DNA from: Dehalococcoidia bacterium
GTDB lineage: Bacteria > Chloroflexota > Dehalococcoidia > GIF9 > AB-539-J10
Reading direction: 5' to 3'
Assembly (NCBI GenBank): GCA_030627025.1
Contig: DAOUSX010000046.1
Location: 1 to 7,371, forward strand
DNA length: 7,371 nucleotides
Below are positions 1 to 5,885 of the stretch, in pieces. The notes beneath the pieces are model-generated. The model ran no database searches, was not told the DNA's origin, and worked only from the letters and a program-made list of their open reading frames with translations. The number at the start of each line of letters is the position of its first letter. The first letter of the stretch is position 1. Position numbers and translations under genes: made by a program.

Positions 1-686
1 CAGGCATTTGCGTGGAACATAGGCACTATATGCAGTACACAAGCATCTTCTGAACCTACAAGCATCACGGCTACTGCGTAACTGTGTAATACAAGTCCTC
101 TATGTGTATATACAACCCCCTTAGGGTCACCGGTAGTTGCAGAGGTATAGCAGATAAAAGCAGGATCCCACTCATCAAGGTCTTCAGGGAAATCGTAGGA
201 TTCCGGAAATTGTGAAATCAGTTCGTCGTATAAACATACGGGTGAAAGACTTGTCTCGGGGAGTTTACCACTCTGAGATAAGACGACAAAGTGTTTGACC
301 GTTTTTAACTGGTCCTTTATAGCCTCTATCAAGAATAGGAGGTCCTCGTCTATAAACATAACCTTGTCCTCTGCATGGTTTATTACATAGACCATATGAT
401 GCTGGGGAAGCCTTGGGTTCACGGTATGGAGCACAGCCCCTATACACGGTACACCGTAGTAGAGTTCCATGTGTCGGTGGTTATTGAGGGCGAAGCTGGC
501 TACCCTGTCTCCCTTTTTTACCCCCAGTGATTCGAGCGCATGAGCTAACTGACATGTCCTCTTAAAATAGTCTGCATAGGTATAGCGGAAGGTCTCATTC
601 GGATATGATGAGACAAGTTCTTTCTTTGGGAAAAATTTTGCAGCTCTCACAAGAAAAGTCCTCAGCAATAGCGGATATTCCATCAT
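1..686 (-). CDS. Fatty-acyl-CoA synthetase (AMP-forming), N-terminal part, cut by window edge
   Basis: This is the first 228 codons of an acyl-adenylate-forming ligase, which activates a carboxylic acid (probably a medium- or long-chain fatty acid) with ATP and loads it on CoA. Visible landmarks are an N-terminal segment with FRYTYADYFKR and GVKKGDRVASFALNNHRHME (residues about 33-73), GAVLHTVNPRLPQHHMVYVI (83-102), the phosphate-binding A3 motif YTSATTGDPKG (180-190), and the start of the A4 motif PMFHANA (222-228) at the edge. VLHTVNPRL followed by HHMVYVINHAED is typical of the AlkK/FadD-like branch. Family members are about 530-550 residues, so more than half is missing to the left. The A3 motif has Ala where SGTTG usually has Gly. 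The start is the first of two adjacent ATGs, chosen because AAGGAGGT (minus strand, 702-695) lies 8 nt upstream. The fold is sure; the chain-length preference is inference. Confidence 0.93.
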   Translation of the reverse strand, partial: MMEYPLLLRTFLVRAAKFFPKKELVSSYPNETFRYTYADYFKRTCQLAHALESLGVKKGDRVASFALNNHRHMELYYGVPCIGAVLHTVNPRLPQHHMVYVINHAEDKVMFIDEDLLFLIEAIKDQLKTVKHFVVLSQSGKLPETSLSPVCLYDELISQFPESYDFPEDLDEWDPAFICYTSATTGDPKGVVYTHRGLVLHSYAVAVMLVGSEDACVLHIVPMFHANA

Positions 687-716
687 GGCAATTCACCTCC
701 TTATCTTTTGATTCAT

Positions 717-745
717 TATATAGGCTCTAGCTATGGAGATGTCAA
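717..745 (-). promoter_or_regulatory. Sigma70-like promoter for the acyl-CoA synthetase
   Basis: Read on the minus strand, a perfect TTGACA (745-740) is followed after 17 bp by TATATA (722-717). The overlapping hexamer TATAAT (720-715) gives a 19-bp spacer instead. Transcription would begin near 708, leaving a leader of roughly 20 nt that carries the AAGGAGGT ribosome site. This is the best match to a housekeeping promoter in the left half of the window. No operator-like dyad overlaps it. Confidence 0.75.
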
Positions 746-872
746 GGTAGAACGGAACTTTTGGCTCTACGTGATACGTCTGCCACCCCTGTACCAGGAC
801 ACTCGTTCGGCCTTGAGTAAATTGTAAGGATATCTCACGTTAAATCTCATTTCCTTTTACTTCTGGCAAAAC

Positions 873-878
873 TATAAT
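873..878 (+). promoter_or_regulatory. Candidate -10 box (TATAAT) ahead of the small-gene cluster
   Basis: A perfect TATAAT lies 37 bp upstream of the preferred start of the first small plus-strand gene. The region where a -35 box would sit (850-855, TTTCCT) is a poor match, so an activator or a different sigma factor may be needed, or the match is chance in AT-rich DNA. It would serve the three small genes between 915 and 1672. Confidence 0.35.
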
Positions 879-914
879 AACCCTGCAATTATCGATAGTT
901 TGATTAGAGAAGCA

Positions 915-1169
915 ATGAAAGCAAAGAAAAGGGAACGCTATCGTATAAGAATTAAGGAAGTTGAGGCTGATTTGCTTAAGTTTGGTATCAGTGCCGGTTC
1001 CGTTAGAAAGCTAATTTACCGCTACCCTGTTGGCGTCTTGGAAAGGCTTATCGAGGCAACCAAGAAACGTCAGCCTAACGACCCAGCTAGCTACTTTCTG
1101 AACGGTCTTAAGAAATCCAGGATGAAACACAGAGTTCAACGTAACTTAACTGACGTCGAAGAGGTATAG
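915..1169 (+). CDS. Small basic protein resembling the C-terminal domain of replication initiators
   Basis: An 84-residue, strongly basic protein. The segment LLKFGISAGSVRKLIYRYP, then VLERLIEATKKRQPNDPASYFLNGLKK, follows a pattern I know from the tail of plasmid Rep and phage replisome-organiser proteins: helix, 'GI/GM..A..L', a helix, then a 'nPA.yl..al' motif. No catalytic, winged-helix or DnaB-binding part is present, so this would be the orphan tail domain. The frame is open upstream to 828, but the only other start is TTG at 900, which has no ribosome site. ATG at 915 has a weak purine-rich stretch (AGAGAAG, 906-912) before it. The reading may therefore be a truncated remnant of a longer gene. 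The stop lies 1 nt before the next start, and the GAAGAGG ribosome site of the next gene lies inside this coding region, so the two are probably coupled. The Rep resemblance is from memory of the motif and is not proven. Confidence 0.6.
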   Translation: MKAKKRERYRIRIKEVEADLLKFGISAGSVRKLIYRYPVGVLERLIEATKKRQPNDPASYFLNGLKKSRMKHRVQRNLTDVEEV

Positions 1170-1170
1170 A

Positions 1171-1401
1171 ATGATAGTGATAAAATGCGCTCGGTGTAAG
1201 GGCAAAATCTTTAAATACGTGAAAGTTGGGAAGGGGCGCCTATTACATTGCTGGAAGGCCCGAATAGTTGAGGATTACAGCGTCAGGGATGGGAGTGAGA
1301 TTAAGTGTCAATGTGGCAACCTAATTGGTATTGATGAGGGGAGGTGGATAAAAATGAAACAGCGTTCCTTCATTTATTCAGGAACAATAACAAGGGAATA
1401 G
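1171..1401 (+). CDS. Small zinc-ribbon protein of unknown function
   Basis: A 76-residue protein with one Cys pair near each end of a small domain: C6-x2-C9 (KCARCKGKIFKY) and C46-x-C48-G (IKCQCGNLIG). An extra C27 lies between the pairs. The basic middle (KVGKGRLLHCWKARI) and the conserved-looking tail GIDEGRWIKMKQRSFIYSG suggest a nucleic-acid- or protein-binding zinc ribbon. The layout loosely recalls the Com translational activator of Mu-like phages, but the protein is longer and I cannot assign it to that family. GAAGAGG (1158-1164) sits 6 nt before the ATG, inside the end of the previous gene, so translation is probably coupled. There is no signal peptide or membrane segment, so it is probably cytoplasmic. 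Confidence 0.72.
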   Translation: MIVIKCARCKGKIFKYVKVGKGRLLHCWKARIVEDYSVRDGSEIKCQCGNLIGIDEGRWIKMKQRSFIYSGTITRE

Positions 1402-1430
1402 GATATCTTTATGAAAAGGAGCGATTGAAA

Positions 1431-1672
1431 ATGGAAATTACAAATCAGTGCCGCTGTCCCCGGTGTTAACTTCCACTAGGTTAACTCATTTCTTCGCTCC
1501 CGAGGCTGAGTTTGTGGGGAAAAGGGAAAAAGAAATCAGCGAGGAGATTGAGGTTTTAACAGTCCCGCGGGATAAGATAAGTGATTTTTTGCTGAACCTT
1601 CCTGAGGATACTGAGCTGGACATTAGAGTCCCAGGCATACTGTGGATTTTACAAAAGCGGGGCCTCATTTAA
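1431..1672 (+). pseudogene. Small hypothetical gene with start and body in different frames (frameshift or leader peptide)
   Basis: A strong ribosome site AAGGAG (1416-1421) lies 9 nt before ATG 1431. That frame encodes only MEITNQCRCPRC and stops at TAA 1467-1469. The frame one base back (-1) is open from 1415 to the TAA at 1670-1672. It encodes a plausible acidic body: EFVGKREKEISEEIEVLTV, then DFLLNLPEDTELDIRVPGI and WILQKRGLI. That long frame has no ATG, and its first GTG (1448) has no ribosome site at a usable distance. Joining the two at the CCCC run (1458-1461) by a -1 shift would give an 80-residue protein with a CxC near the N terminus. Three readings remain: a genuine or sequencing frameshift, programmed slippage at CCCC, or a 12-residue Cys-rich leader peptide overlapping a gene that starts at GTG 1448 or GTG 1463. 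The product is not recognised. It follows the zinc-ribbon gene by 29 bp. Confidence 0.45.
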
Positions 1673-1713
1673 AACTTCGCCTCCTTTCTGCGAGTATTGA
1701 TTGTTAACCCCTG

Positions 1714-1722
1714 TGTTATAAT
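1714..1722 (+). promoter_or_regulatory. Extended -10 promoter (TGTTATAAT) for the RNase H-like gene
   Basis: TGTTATAAT is an extended -10 element (TGn directly before a perfect TATAAT). The -35 position (1694-1699, GTATTG) is poor, as is usual for extended -10 promoters. A GTTAAC palindrome (1703-1708) lies in the spacer. Transcription would begin near 1729, leaving a leader of about 155 nt before the coding sequence at 1885. Confidence 0.5.
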
Positions 1723-1811
1723 AGTTGCAGGTTCAATGTCCTCAAGATTACCTGAACACAGAGGTAAGAAAGAGCGCACACCTTGCCTGGTTAAAAGTGA
1801 CGCATCTTCTC

Positions 1812-1843
1812 TACCAGAGCTGGTAAGGCGTAACGCCCCGGGG
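1812..1843 (+). repeat. Dyads in the leader of the RNase H-like gene
   Basis: TACCAG (1812-1817) and CTGGTA (1820-1825) form a perfect 6-bp dyad with a 2-bp centre, too tight for an RNA hairpin but suited to a dimeric DNA-binding protein. Immediately after come GGCG-TAA-CGCC (1827-1837) and the palindrome CCCCGGGG (1836-1843), which share bases and so cannot both form in RNA. The block lies downstream of the presumed promoter and upstream of the ribosome site, where either an operator or a leader structure could act. Confidence 0.4.
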
Positions 1844-1884
1844 AATAGTTGAGGTAACGGCTTCTATTTGGCCGGAAGGAGCTA

Positions 1885-2388
1885 ATGTATTTGTTGCTTG
1901 AGGCCTACCTGGATATCGAGACCACTGGCTTATCTCTCTTTTCTGACGCTATAACCGTAATCGGTATTTACCGCTGTGATGGCAAGAATGACGAAGTTAT
2001 TCAATTAGTAGATAAAGAAGTGACCGGAGATAACCTTCTCAAAGCCCTTGAGGGTGTGAATACAATCTATACCTATAATGGCAGCAGATTTGACTTTCCT
2101 TTCATTCACACTTCTATGGGTATGGATCTTGAAGCCAGGTTTCAGCACCACGACCTGATGTATGACTGCTGGGATAACAATCTATATGGGGGTCTTAAGG
2201 GAGTGGAGCAACAACTGGGCATTCCGCGGCGACTGCAGGGCATCGATGGGGTGGAAGCGGTGGAGTTGTGGTGGAGATACAAAATCGACCACGACTACAA
2301 TGCCCTGGCTTTGCTGCTGCAATATAACAGAGAGGATGTGGTGAATCTGAAGGCCTTGAGGGAGAGGCTATCCTCGGAATCAAGATAG
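1885..2388 (+). CDS. RNase H-like 3'-5' exonuclease, YprB-type domain (DEDDy)
   Basis: A 167-residue single-domain nuclease of the DEDDy exonuclease superfamily, of the type annotated as YprB ribonuclease H-like. ExoI motif: YLDIETTGL (D10, E12). ExoII: YTYNGSRFDFPFI (D70). ExoIII: YNREDVVNL (Y147, D151). The four acidic residues would hold two metal ions for 3'-5' phosphodiester hydrolysis. HHDLMYDCW (88-96) and LKGVEQQLGI (104-113) are family-typical intermediate elements. The protein is essentially only the nuclease domain. DNA or RNA substrate cannot be told from sequence. AAGGAG (1876-1881) is only 3 nt from the ATG; TTG 1891 or TTG 1894 would be better spaced and would remove only 2-3 residues, so the exact start is open. 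Upstream is a long leader with dyads. Downstream, the HAD gene converges across 42 bp with no clear terminator. Confidence 0.88.
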   Translation: MYLLLEAYLDIETTGLSLFSDAITVIGIYRCDGKNDEVIQLVDKEVTGDNLLKALEGVNTIYTYNGSRFDFPFIHTSMGMDLEARFQHHDLMYDCWDNNLYGGLKGVEQQLGIPRRLQGIDGVEAVELWWRYKIDHDYNALALLLQYNREDVVNLKALRERLSSESR

Positions 2389-2430
2389 CTCTTGGTTATT
2401 GTTGTTATCCCTGAGTGGTGTGGTGGTTTA

Positions 2431-3126
2431 CTAAATGTATTCTACAACCTCTGTCAGGCTGTGAATTCGAGGGCAATCGGTGACGTTGGTGAAGGAATCA
2501 TTGCGGTCAATGAGTACTGCTTTCATGCCAACGCCACGGGCGCCAACAACATCTAAATCATATTGGTCGCCAACATATATTGCCTCTTCAGCCTTAACCT
2601 GAGCTTTTTCAAGGGCAGTCAAGAATATTTCTGGATGAGGTTTATCATGTCCTGCTTCAAAGGAGGTTACCTGGAAATCGAGATAGGGCTGTAGCCCTAA
2701 ATCCTTGCATATTGAATCCGTATCTATACCAACATTGGATATCAGTCCCAGAATGAGATTGCGTTCCTTGAGCAGTTTTAGAGTCGGCAGGGCATCATCA
2801 TAAAGCTCGAATTTCAATCCATTTTGGAATATCTTCGTTAATATTTGAAGCGCGACATCATGACTAACCTCCAGGCCAGCTCCTCTCAAGGCTCTGAGCA
2901 CATATTCACTATAAGCGGCAGTTTTCTCTTTTGGTGGTTTTTTACTTATTGGAGAACGAGAATTTTCCTCCCGCCACCAGGCATCAGCCTGGGGAAGGGA
3001 TTCACGGAGTGCCTCAGGAGATACCTCAAGGCCAAGCTCATGACAGGCTGTGGCATACACCTCTTCACGAGAAGGCTGATAGTGCGCTAAAGTTGCATGT
3101 AAATCAAAACAAACCGCTTTAATCAT
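2431..3126 (-). CDS. HAD-superfamily hydrolase, subfamily IA, with a DxH variant of motif I
   Basis: A 231-residue haloacid dehalogenase-like hydrolase with an alpha-helical cap (about residues 18-105). Motif I is VCFDLHATL (nucleophile D8; H10 stands where the general acid/base Asp+2 normally is; T12). Motif II is LISN (S130). Motif III is GHDKPHPEIF (K162). Motif IV is VGDQYDLDVVGA (D187 and D192 for Mg). The layout is that of small-molecule phosphatases such as phosphoglycolate-phosphatase-like proteins. Loss of Asp+2 is known among dehalogenase-type and atypical HAD enzymes, so phosphatase activity should not be assumed. Length is normal and no frameshift is seen. The start at 3126 has only a weak ribosome site (TTAGG). 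It diverges from the methyltransferase gene over 52 bp. The substrate is unknown. Confidence 0.92.
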   Translation of the reverse strand: MIKAVCFDLHATLAHYQPSREEVYATACHELGLEVSPEALRESLPQADAWWREENSRSPISKKPPKEKTAAYSEYVLRALRGAGLEVSHDVALQILTKIFQNGLKFELYDDALPTLKLLKERNLILGLISNVGIDTDSICKDLGLQPYLDFQVTSFEAGHDKPHPEIFLTALEKAQVKAEEAIYVGDQYDLDVVGARGVGMKAVLIDRNDSFTNVTDCPRIHSLTEVVEYI

Positions 3127-3152
3127 ATTGGCCTAACAAGCCCCACAGAGAG

Positions 3153-3158
3153 TATTAT
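3153..3158 (+). promoter_or_regulatory. Weak -10-like box in the divergent HAD / methyltransferase intergenic
   Basis: TATTAT lies about 20 bp before the methyltransferase ATG in a 52-bp divergent intergenic. TTGGCC (3128-3133) is the nearest -35-like sequence, 19 bp away. Both genes must have their promoters within or near this short gap unless they start inside each other. The match is poor and the call is tentative. Confidence 0.25.
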
Positions 3159-3178
3159 TTTATGCTCAGGGATGCAAT

Positions 3179-3808
3179 ATGGCAAGAATTGAACTGTTTG
3201 AGAAGCACCCGCTGCAGTACGAACAGTGGTTTGACAGGCACAAATTTGCCTACGAGGCGGAGCTTCAAGCGATAAAGAAGCTATTGCCCCAGCGTGGGAA
3301 GGGTCTCGAAATTGGTGTCGGCAGTGGCCGGTTTGCAGCGCCTTTGGGAATCAAGCTCGGGCTCGAACCATCAAAGAAAATGATGGAAATAGCCCAAGGA
3401 AGGGGAATTGAGGTCATCGGCGGTGTAGGCGAGAGCCTCCCTTTCCGTAACTCGCAGTTCGACTTTGCTGCAATGGTCACCACAATCTGCTTTCTAGATA
3501 ATATAGAAGTGGCATTTAACGAGGCATACCGGGTGTTAAAGCACGGTGGATGCCTGATAATAGGATTCATTGATAAAGATAGCCCTATTGGGCAGTTGTA
3601 TCAGCGACATAAAGATGAAAATGTATTTTACCGGGTAGCCACTTTCTATTCCGTGAAGCAGGTTGTTTCATGTTTGAGAAAAGCAGGGTTCAAGAGGTTT
3701 AATTTCACCCAGACAATCTTCCATAATCTGGCGGAGATAAAGGGTATTGAGCTGGTAAAGGAGGGTTATGGGGAGGGTTCATTCGTGGTAGTCAGAGCAA
3801 TGAAATGA
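3179..3808 (+). CDS. Class I SAM-dependent methyltransferase (Methyltransf_11 type)
   Basis: A 209-residue Rossmann-fold methyltransferase. Motif I, the SAM-binding glycine loop, is GLEIGVGSGRFAAPLG (residues 42-57). The acidic residue at the end of strand 2 is E63 in LGLEPS. Motif II/III region: GVGESLPFRNSQFDFAAMVTTICFLD (82-107). Post-motif: AYRVLKHGGCLIIGFID (116-132). The N-terminal YEQWFDRHKFAYEAELQAI helix belongs to a common group of small uncharacterised methyltransferases; the substrate (small molecule, lipid or arsenic-type) cannot be read from the sequence. AGGGA (3168-3172) is 6 nt before the ATG, supporting this start. It appears monocistronic, with about 200 bp to the next gene. 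Length is complete and there are no broken motifs. Confidence 0.9.
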   Translation: MARIELFEKHPLQYEQWFDRHKFAYEAELQAIKKLLPQRGKGLEIGVGSGRFAAPLGIKLGLEPSKKMMEIAQGRGIEVIGGVGESLPFRNSQFDFAAMVTTICFLDNIEVAFNEAYRVLKHGGCLIIGFIDKDSPIGQLYQRHKDENVFYRVATFYSVKQVVSCLRKAGFKRFNFTQTIFHNLAEIKGIELVKEGYGEGSFVVVRAMK

Positions 3809-3829
3809 CAATACAAATCATAGTTTACC

Positions 3830-3859
3830 TTGACATCGGGCTTTCCCCAGGCTTATGAA
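3830..3859 (+). promoter_or_regulatory. Sigma70-like promoter for the thioesterase operon
   Basis: A perfect TTGACA (3830-3835) is followed after 18 bp by TATGAA (3854-3859), four of six matches. Transcription would begin near 3866 and give a leader of about 140 nt containing two dyads before the thioesterase gene. Confidence 0.5.
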
Positions 3860-3917
3860 TTGTAATTAACGAATGACAAGATGATGAAAGTCTCCTTCGT
3901 CCAAATTGTAGCTTTGG

Positions 3918-3978
3918 CTGCACTTCGCATACGTGCAGAACGTTATATGAAATGGCAGCATCATGTAATATTATGATG
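3918..3978 (+). repeat. Two successive inverted repeats in the thioesterase leader
   Basis: First dyad: CTGCAC (3918-3923) with GTGCAG (3933-3938), 9-nt loop. Second dyad: CATCAT (3959-3964) with ATGATG (3973-3978), 8-nt centre GTAATATT. Both have perfect 6-bp arms and lie between the presumed promoter and the ribosome site (GAGGGGG, 3996-4002). They could be RNA hairpins in the leader or protein-binding sites. Neither is followed by a T tract, so they are not intrinsic terminators. Confidence 0.45.
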
Positions 3979-4006
3979 TTATGACACTACTTCGCGAGGG
4001 GGCAGC

Positions 4007-4414
4007 ATGATTGAGAAGCTACCTACGGAATCAAAAGGATTTAACCCATTTGGTGAGTTGATAGGGTTGAATTTCACCACATTTGAGCAAGGGTATAGCC
4101 AGTGCGTTCTGGAGGTGAATGAAAAACTGCTGAACCCGCACAAAGTTTTACATGGCGGCGTTATTTACTCCATGGCGGATACCGGCATGGGTGGGGCGCT
4201 TTATTCTTATTTAGGCAAAGGTGAGCTGTGTGCAACCATAGAAATTAAGATCGTTTATTTCGCAGCAGTGACTTCAGGCATGCTTACCTGTGATACAAAA
4301 GTTATTCACAGGGGTAAGAGAATTGCTACTATGGAATCGGAGATTAAAAATGATGGACATCTCGTCGCCAAAGCGCTGGGAACATTTTCTATATTCAAAG
4401 TTAAGGGAGATTGA
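4007..4414 (+). CDS. PaaI-family hotdog-fold acyl-CoA thioesterase
   Basis: A 135-residue hotdog protein that would hydrolyse an acyl- or aryl-CoA thioester to the acid and free CoA in the cytoplasm. The signature is NPHKVLHGGVIYSMADTGMG (residues 43-62): HGG at 49-51 and D58 on the following long helix match the active-site elements of PaaI-type enzymes. The rest, TIEIKIVYFAAV and the late strands LTCDTKVIHRGKRIATMES, is the usual beta-sheet that stacks in the oligomer. Length is normal for the family. GAGGGGG (3996-4002) precedes the ATG by 4 nt. The stop codon TGA abuts the GTG start of the next gene, so the two are translationally coupled. The specific CoA ester is unknown; PaaI itself acts on ring-hydroxylated phenylacetyl-CoA, but no other paa gene is present here. 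Confidence 0.92.
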   Translation: MIEKLPTESKGFNPFGELIGLNFTTFEQGYSQCVLEVNEKLLNPHKVLHGGVIYSMADTGMGGALYSYLGKGELCATIEIKIVYFAAVTSGMLTCDTKVIHRGKRIATMESEIKNDGHLVAKALGTFSIFKVKGD

Positions 4415-5104
4415 GTGCCTCGAGAGATGCAACATAACGATATTGTTGAGAAACTGAAATCGCTATCCAATCCCGGAGCAGTAGAGAGTATGGGGAAATA
4501 CGGCATCACCCCCAAGAATGCCTATGGTGTGTCAATCCCAAACCTGAGAAAGCTCGCTAAGGAAGTGGGAACGGACCATAAGCTTGCCCAGCAACTCTGG
4601 ACAGCGAATATCCGTGAAACTCGAATACTTGCCAGCATGATTGATGACCCGGAGATGGTAACCGAAGGACAGATGGAAAGGTGGGTGAAGGCGTTTGACT
4701 ACTGGGAAATTTGTGACCAATGTTGTATGAATCTGTTTGAGAAGACCGGGTTTGCATATCAAAAAGCGATTGAATGGAGTTCAAATGAGGAGGAGTTCAT
4801 CAAAAGGGCAGGTTTTGTATTAATGGCTCGCTTAGCGGTTAGCGACAAGAAGGCAGAGGATAAACTATTTGAGGGATTTCTTCCCATCATAGAAAGGGAG
4901 GCTGGGGACAACAGAAATTTTGTTAAGAAGGCGGTTAATTGGGCATTGAGGCAGATTGGGAAGCGCAATCGCAATTTGAACAAGAAGGCAATTGAAACTG
5001 CCAGGAAGATGCAGAAAGTGGATTCGAGAAGTGCAAGGTGGATTGCCTCCGATGCGATTCGAGAACTAACAAGCAAGTCTGTTCAGGAAAGGATACAAGG
5101 GTAA
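4415..5104 (+). CDS. DNA alkylation repair protein, AlkD-like HEAT-repeat glycosylase
   Basis: A 229-residue all-helical protein of the AlkC/AlkD family, which removes bulky or cationic N3/N7-alkylated bases from DNA. The region WVKAFDYWEICDQCC (90-104) carries W97 and D101 with the same 4-residue spacing as the W109/D113 pair of Bacillus cereus AlkD. R131 in FIKRAGFVLMARLA and W176 in NFVKKAVNWALRQIGKRN (168-185) correspond to its R148 and W187. These assignments are made by motif, not by alignment. The N-terminal YGITPKNAYGVSIPNLRKLAKE (29-50) is typical of the family. The GTG start immediately follows the thioesterase TGA, with AAGGGAGA (4403-4410) at the right distance; ATG 4427 is a less likely alternative. 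It is second in a probable four-gene operon. The overall call is secure; the base specificity is not. Confidence 0.92.
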   Translation: MPREMQHNDIVEKLKSLSNPGAVESMGKYGITPKNAYGVSIPNLRKLAKEVGTDHKLAQQLWTANIRETRILASMIDDPEMVTEGQMERWVKAFDYWEICDQCCMNLFEKTGFAYQKAIEWSSNEEEFIKRAGFVLMARLAVSDKKAEDKLFEGFLPIIEREAGDNRNFVKKAVNWALRQIGKRNRNLNKKAIETARKMQKVDSRSARWIASDAIRELTSKSVQERIQG

Positions 5105-5132
5105 AAGACACTGATGGAACAAGGAGGAGAAT

Positions 5133-5855
5133 ATGAAAGTGCTAGCGTTTAATTGCAGTCCCAGGATGGACAACGGCAACACAGCCCTCATCTTGAATCC
5201 CTTCCTTGAAGGAATGAAAGAGGTGGGGGGGGAGGTTGAGCTCTTCTATACCAGGAAGCTCAAAATCAACCCCTGCCACGGCGGGTTTATCTGCTGGCTC
5301 AAGACGCCAGGTAAATGCTGGCAGAATGATGACATGCAGATGCTCTATCCGAAGTTACGTGAGGCTGATATTTGTGTGTTTGCCACTCCGGTCTACGTGG
5401 ATGGAATCTCTGGACCGATGAAGAACTTGCTGGACCGAATAATCCCACTGTTGCAGCCCTTTTTCGAACTACGGGATGGTCACTGTCGTCACCTGGTGCG
5501 TGAGGGATACAAGCATGGCAAGATGGTGCTGGTGTCCAACTGTGGCTTCTGGGAGATGGACAACTTCGACCCCCTGCTGGTCCACGTGAAGGCCTTTTGC
5601 AAGAATGCCGCTAAGGAATTTGCCGGAGCACTGCTGCGTCCCCATGGAGAGGCATTGAGACCCATGATGAAGCTGGGTATACCATTGGATGATATCTTTG
5701 AGGCTGCGAGAGAGGCTGGTCGTCAGCTGGTGCGGGATGGGAAGATGTCTATTGAGACTCTCAACATTGTCAGTCGCGAACTTGTGCCATTGGAGGTATA
5801 TGTGCGGGCTGCCAATGAGACATTCCAGCAAGCGTTGGATGCGCTGAAGAAGTAG
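5133..5855 (+). CDS. Flavodoxin-fold NAD(P)H-dependent FMN oxidoreductase
   Basis: A 240-residue flavoprotein of the NADPH-dependent FMN reductase / flavodoxin-like group. The phosphate loop for FMN is NCSPRMDNGNTALIL (7-21), and the second flavin-contact stretch is ATPVYVDGISGPMKNLLDR (84-102). A Cys cluster characteristic of iron-sulfur flavoproteins and their relatives, PCHGGFICWLKTPGKCWQNDDM (47-68), has C48, C54 and C62, but a Gly (G51) stands where the family's usual 'CxGC' has its second Cys. Binding of a complete [4Fe-4S] cluster is therefore doubtful. The C-terminal third (LRPMMKLGIPLDDIFEAAREAG) is helical, as in related proteins of this length. AAGGAGG (5121-5127) lies 5 nt before the ATG. 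It is 28 bp after the AlkD-like gene and probably in the same operon. Likely role: soluble electron transfer or reduction of quinones, nitro compounds or free flavin. Confidence 0.9.
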   Translation: MKVLAFNCSPRMDNGNTALILNPFLEGMKEVGGEVELFYTRKLKINPCHGGFICWLKTPGKCWQNDDMQMLYPKLREADICVFATPVYVDGISGPMKNLLDRIIPLLQPFFELRDGHCRHLVREGYKHGKMVLVSNCGFWEMDNFDPLLVHVKAFCKNAAKEFAGALLRPHGEALRPMMKLGIPLDDIFEAAREAGRQLVRDGKMSIETLNIVSRELVPLEVYVRAANETFQQALDALKK

Positions 5856-5885
5856 GACAAGATACGCCATTCGCCTTTGACACCC

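Noticed and set aside
723..840. Direct repeat GGCTCTA (723-729, 763-769) and distant inverted repeat ACGTGA / TCACGT (769-774 / 835-840)
   Set aside because: Both are short and widely spaced, as expected by chance, and show no link to promoters or starts.
3881..3976. 31-codon reading frame starting ATGATGAAAGTC in the thioesterase leader
   Set aside because: It has no ribosome site, no recognisable features, and overlaps both dyads. It is most likely chance, though a leader peptide cannot be fully excluded.
3809..4006. Integron attC site ahead of the thioesterase gene, suggested by cassette-like genes and inverted repeats
   Set aside because: No paired RYYYAAC / GTTRRRY core sites flank the dyads, and the following genes form an operon rather than single cassettes.
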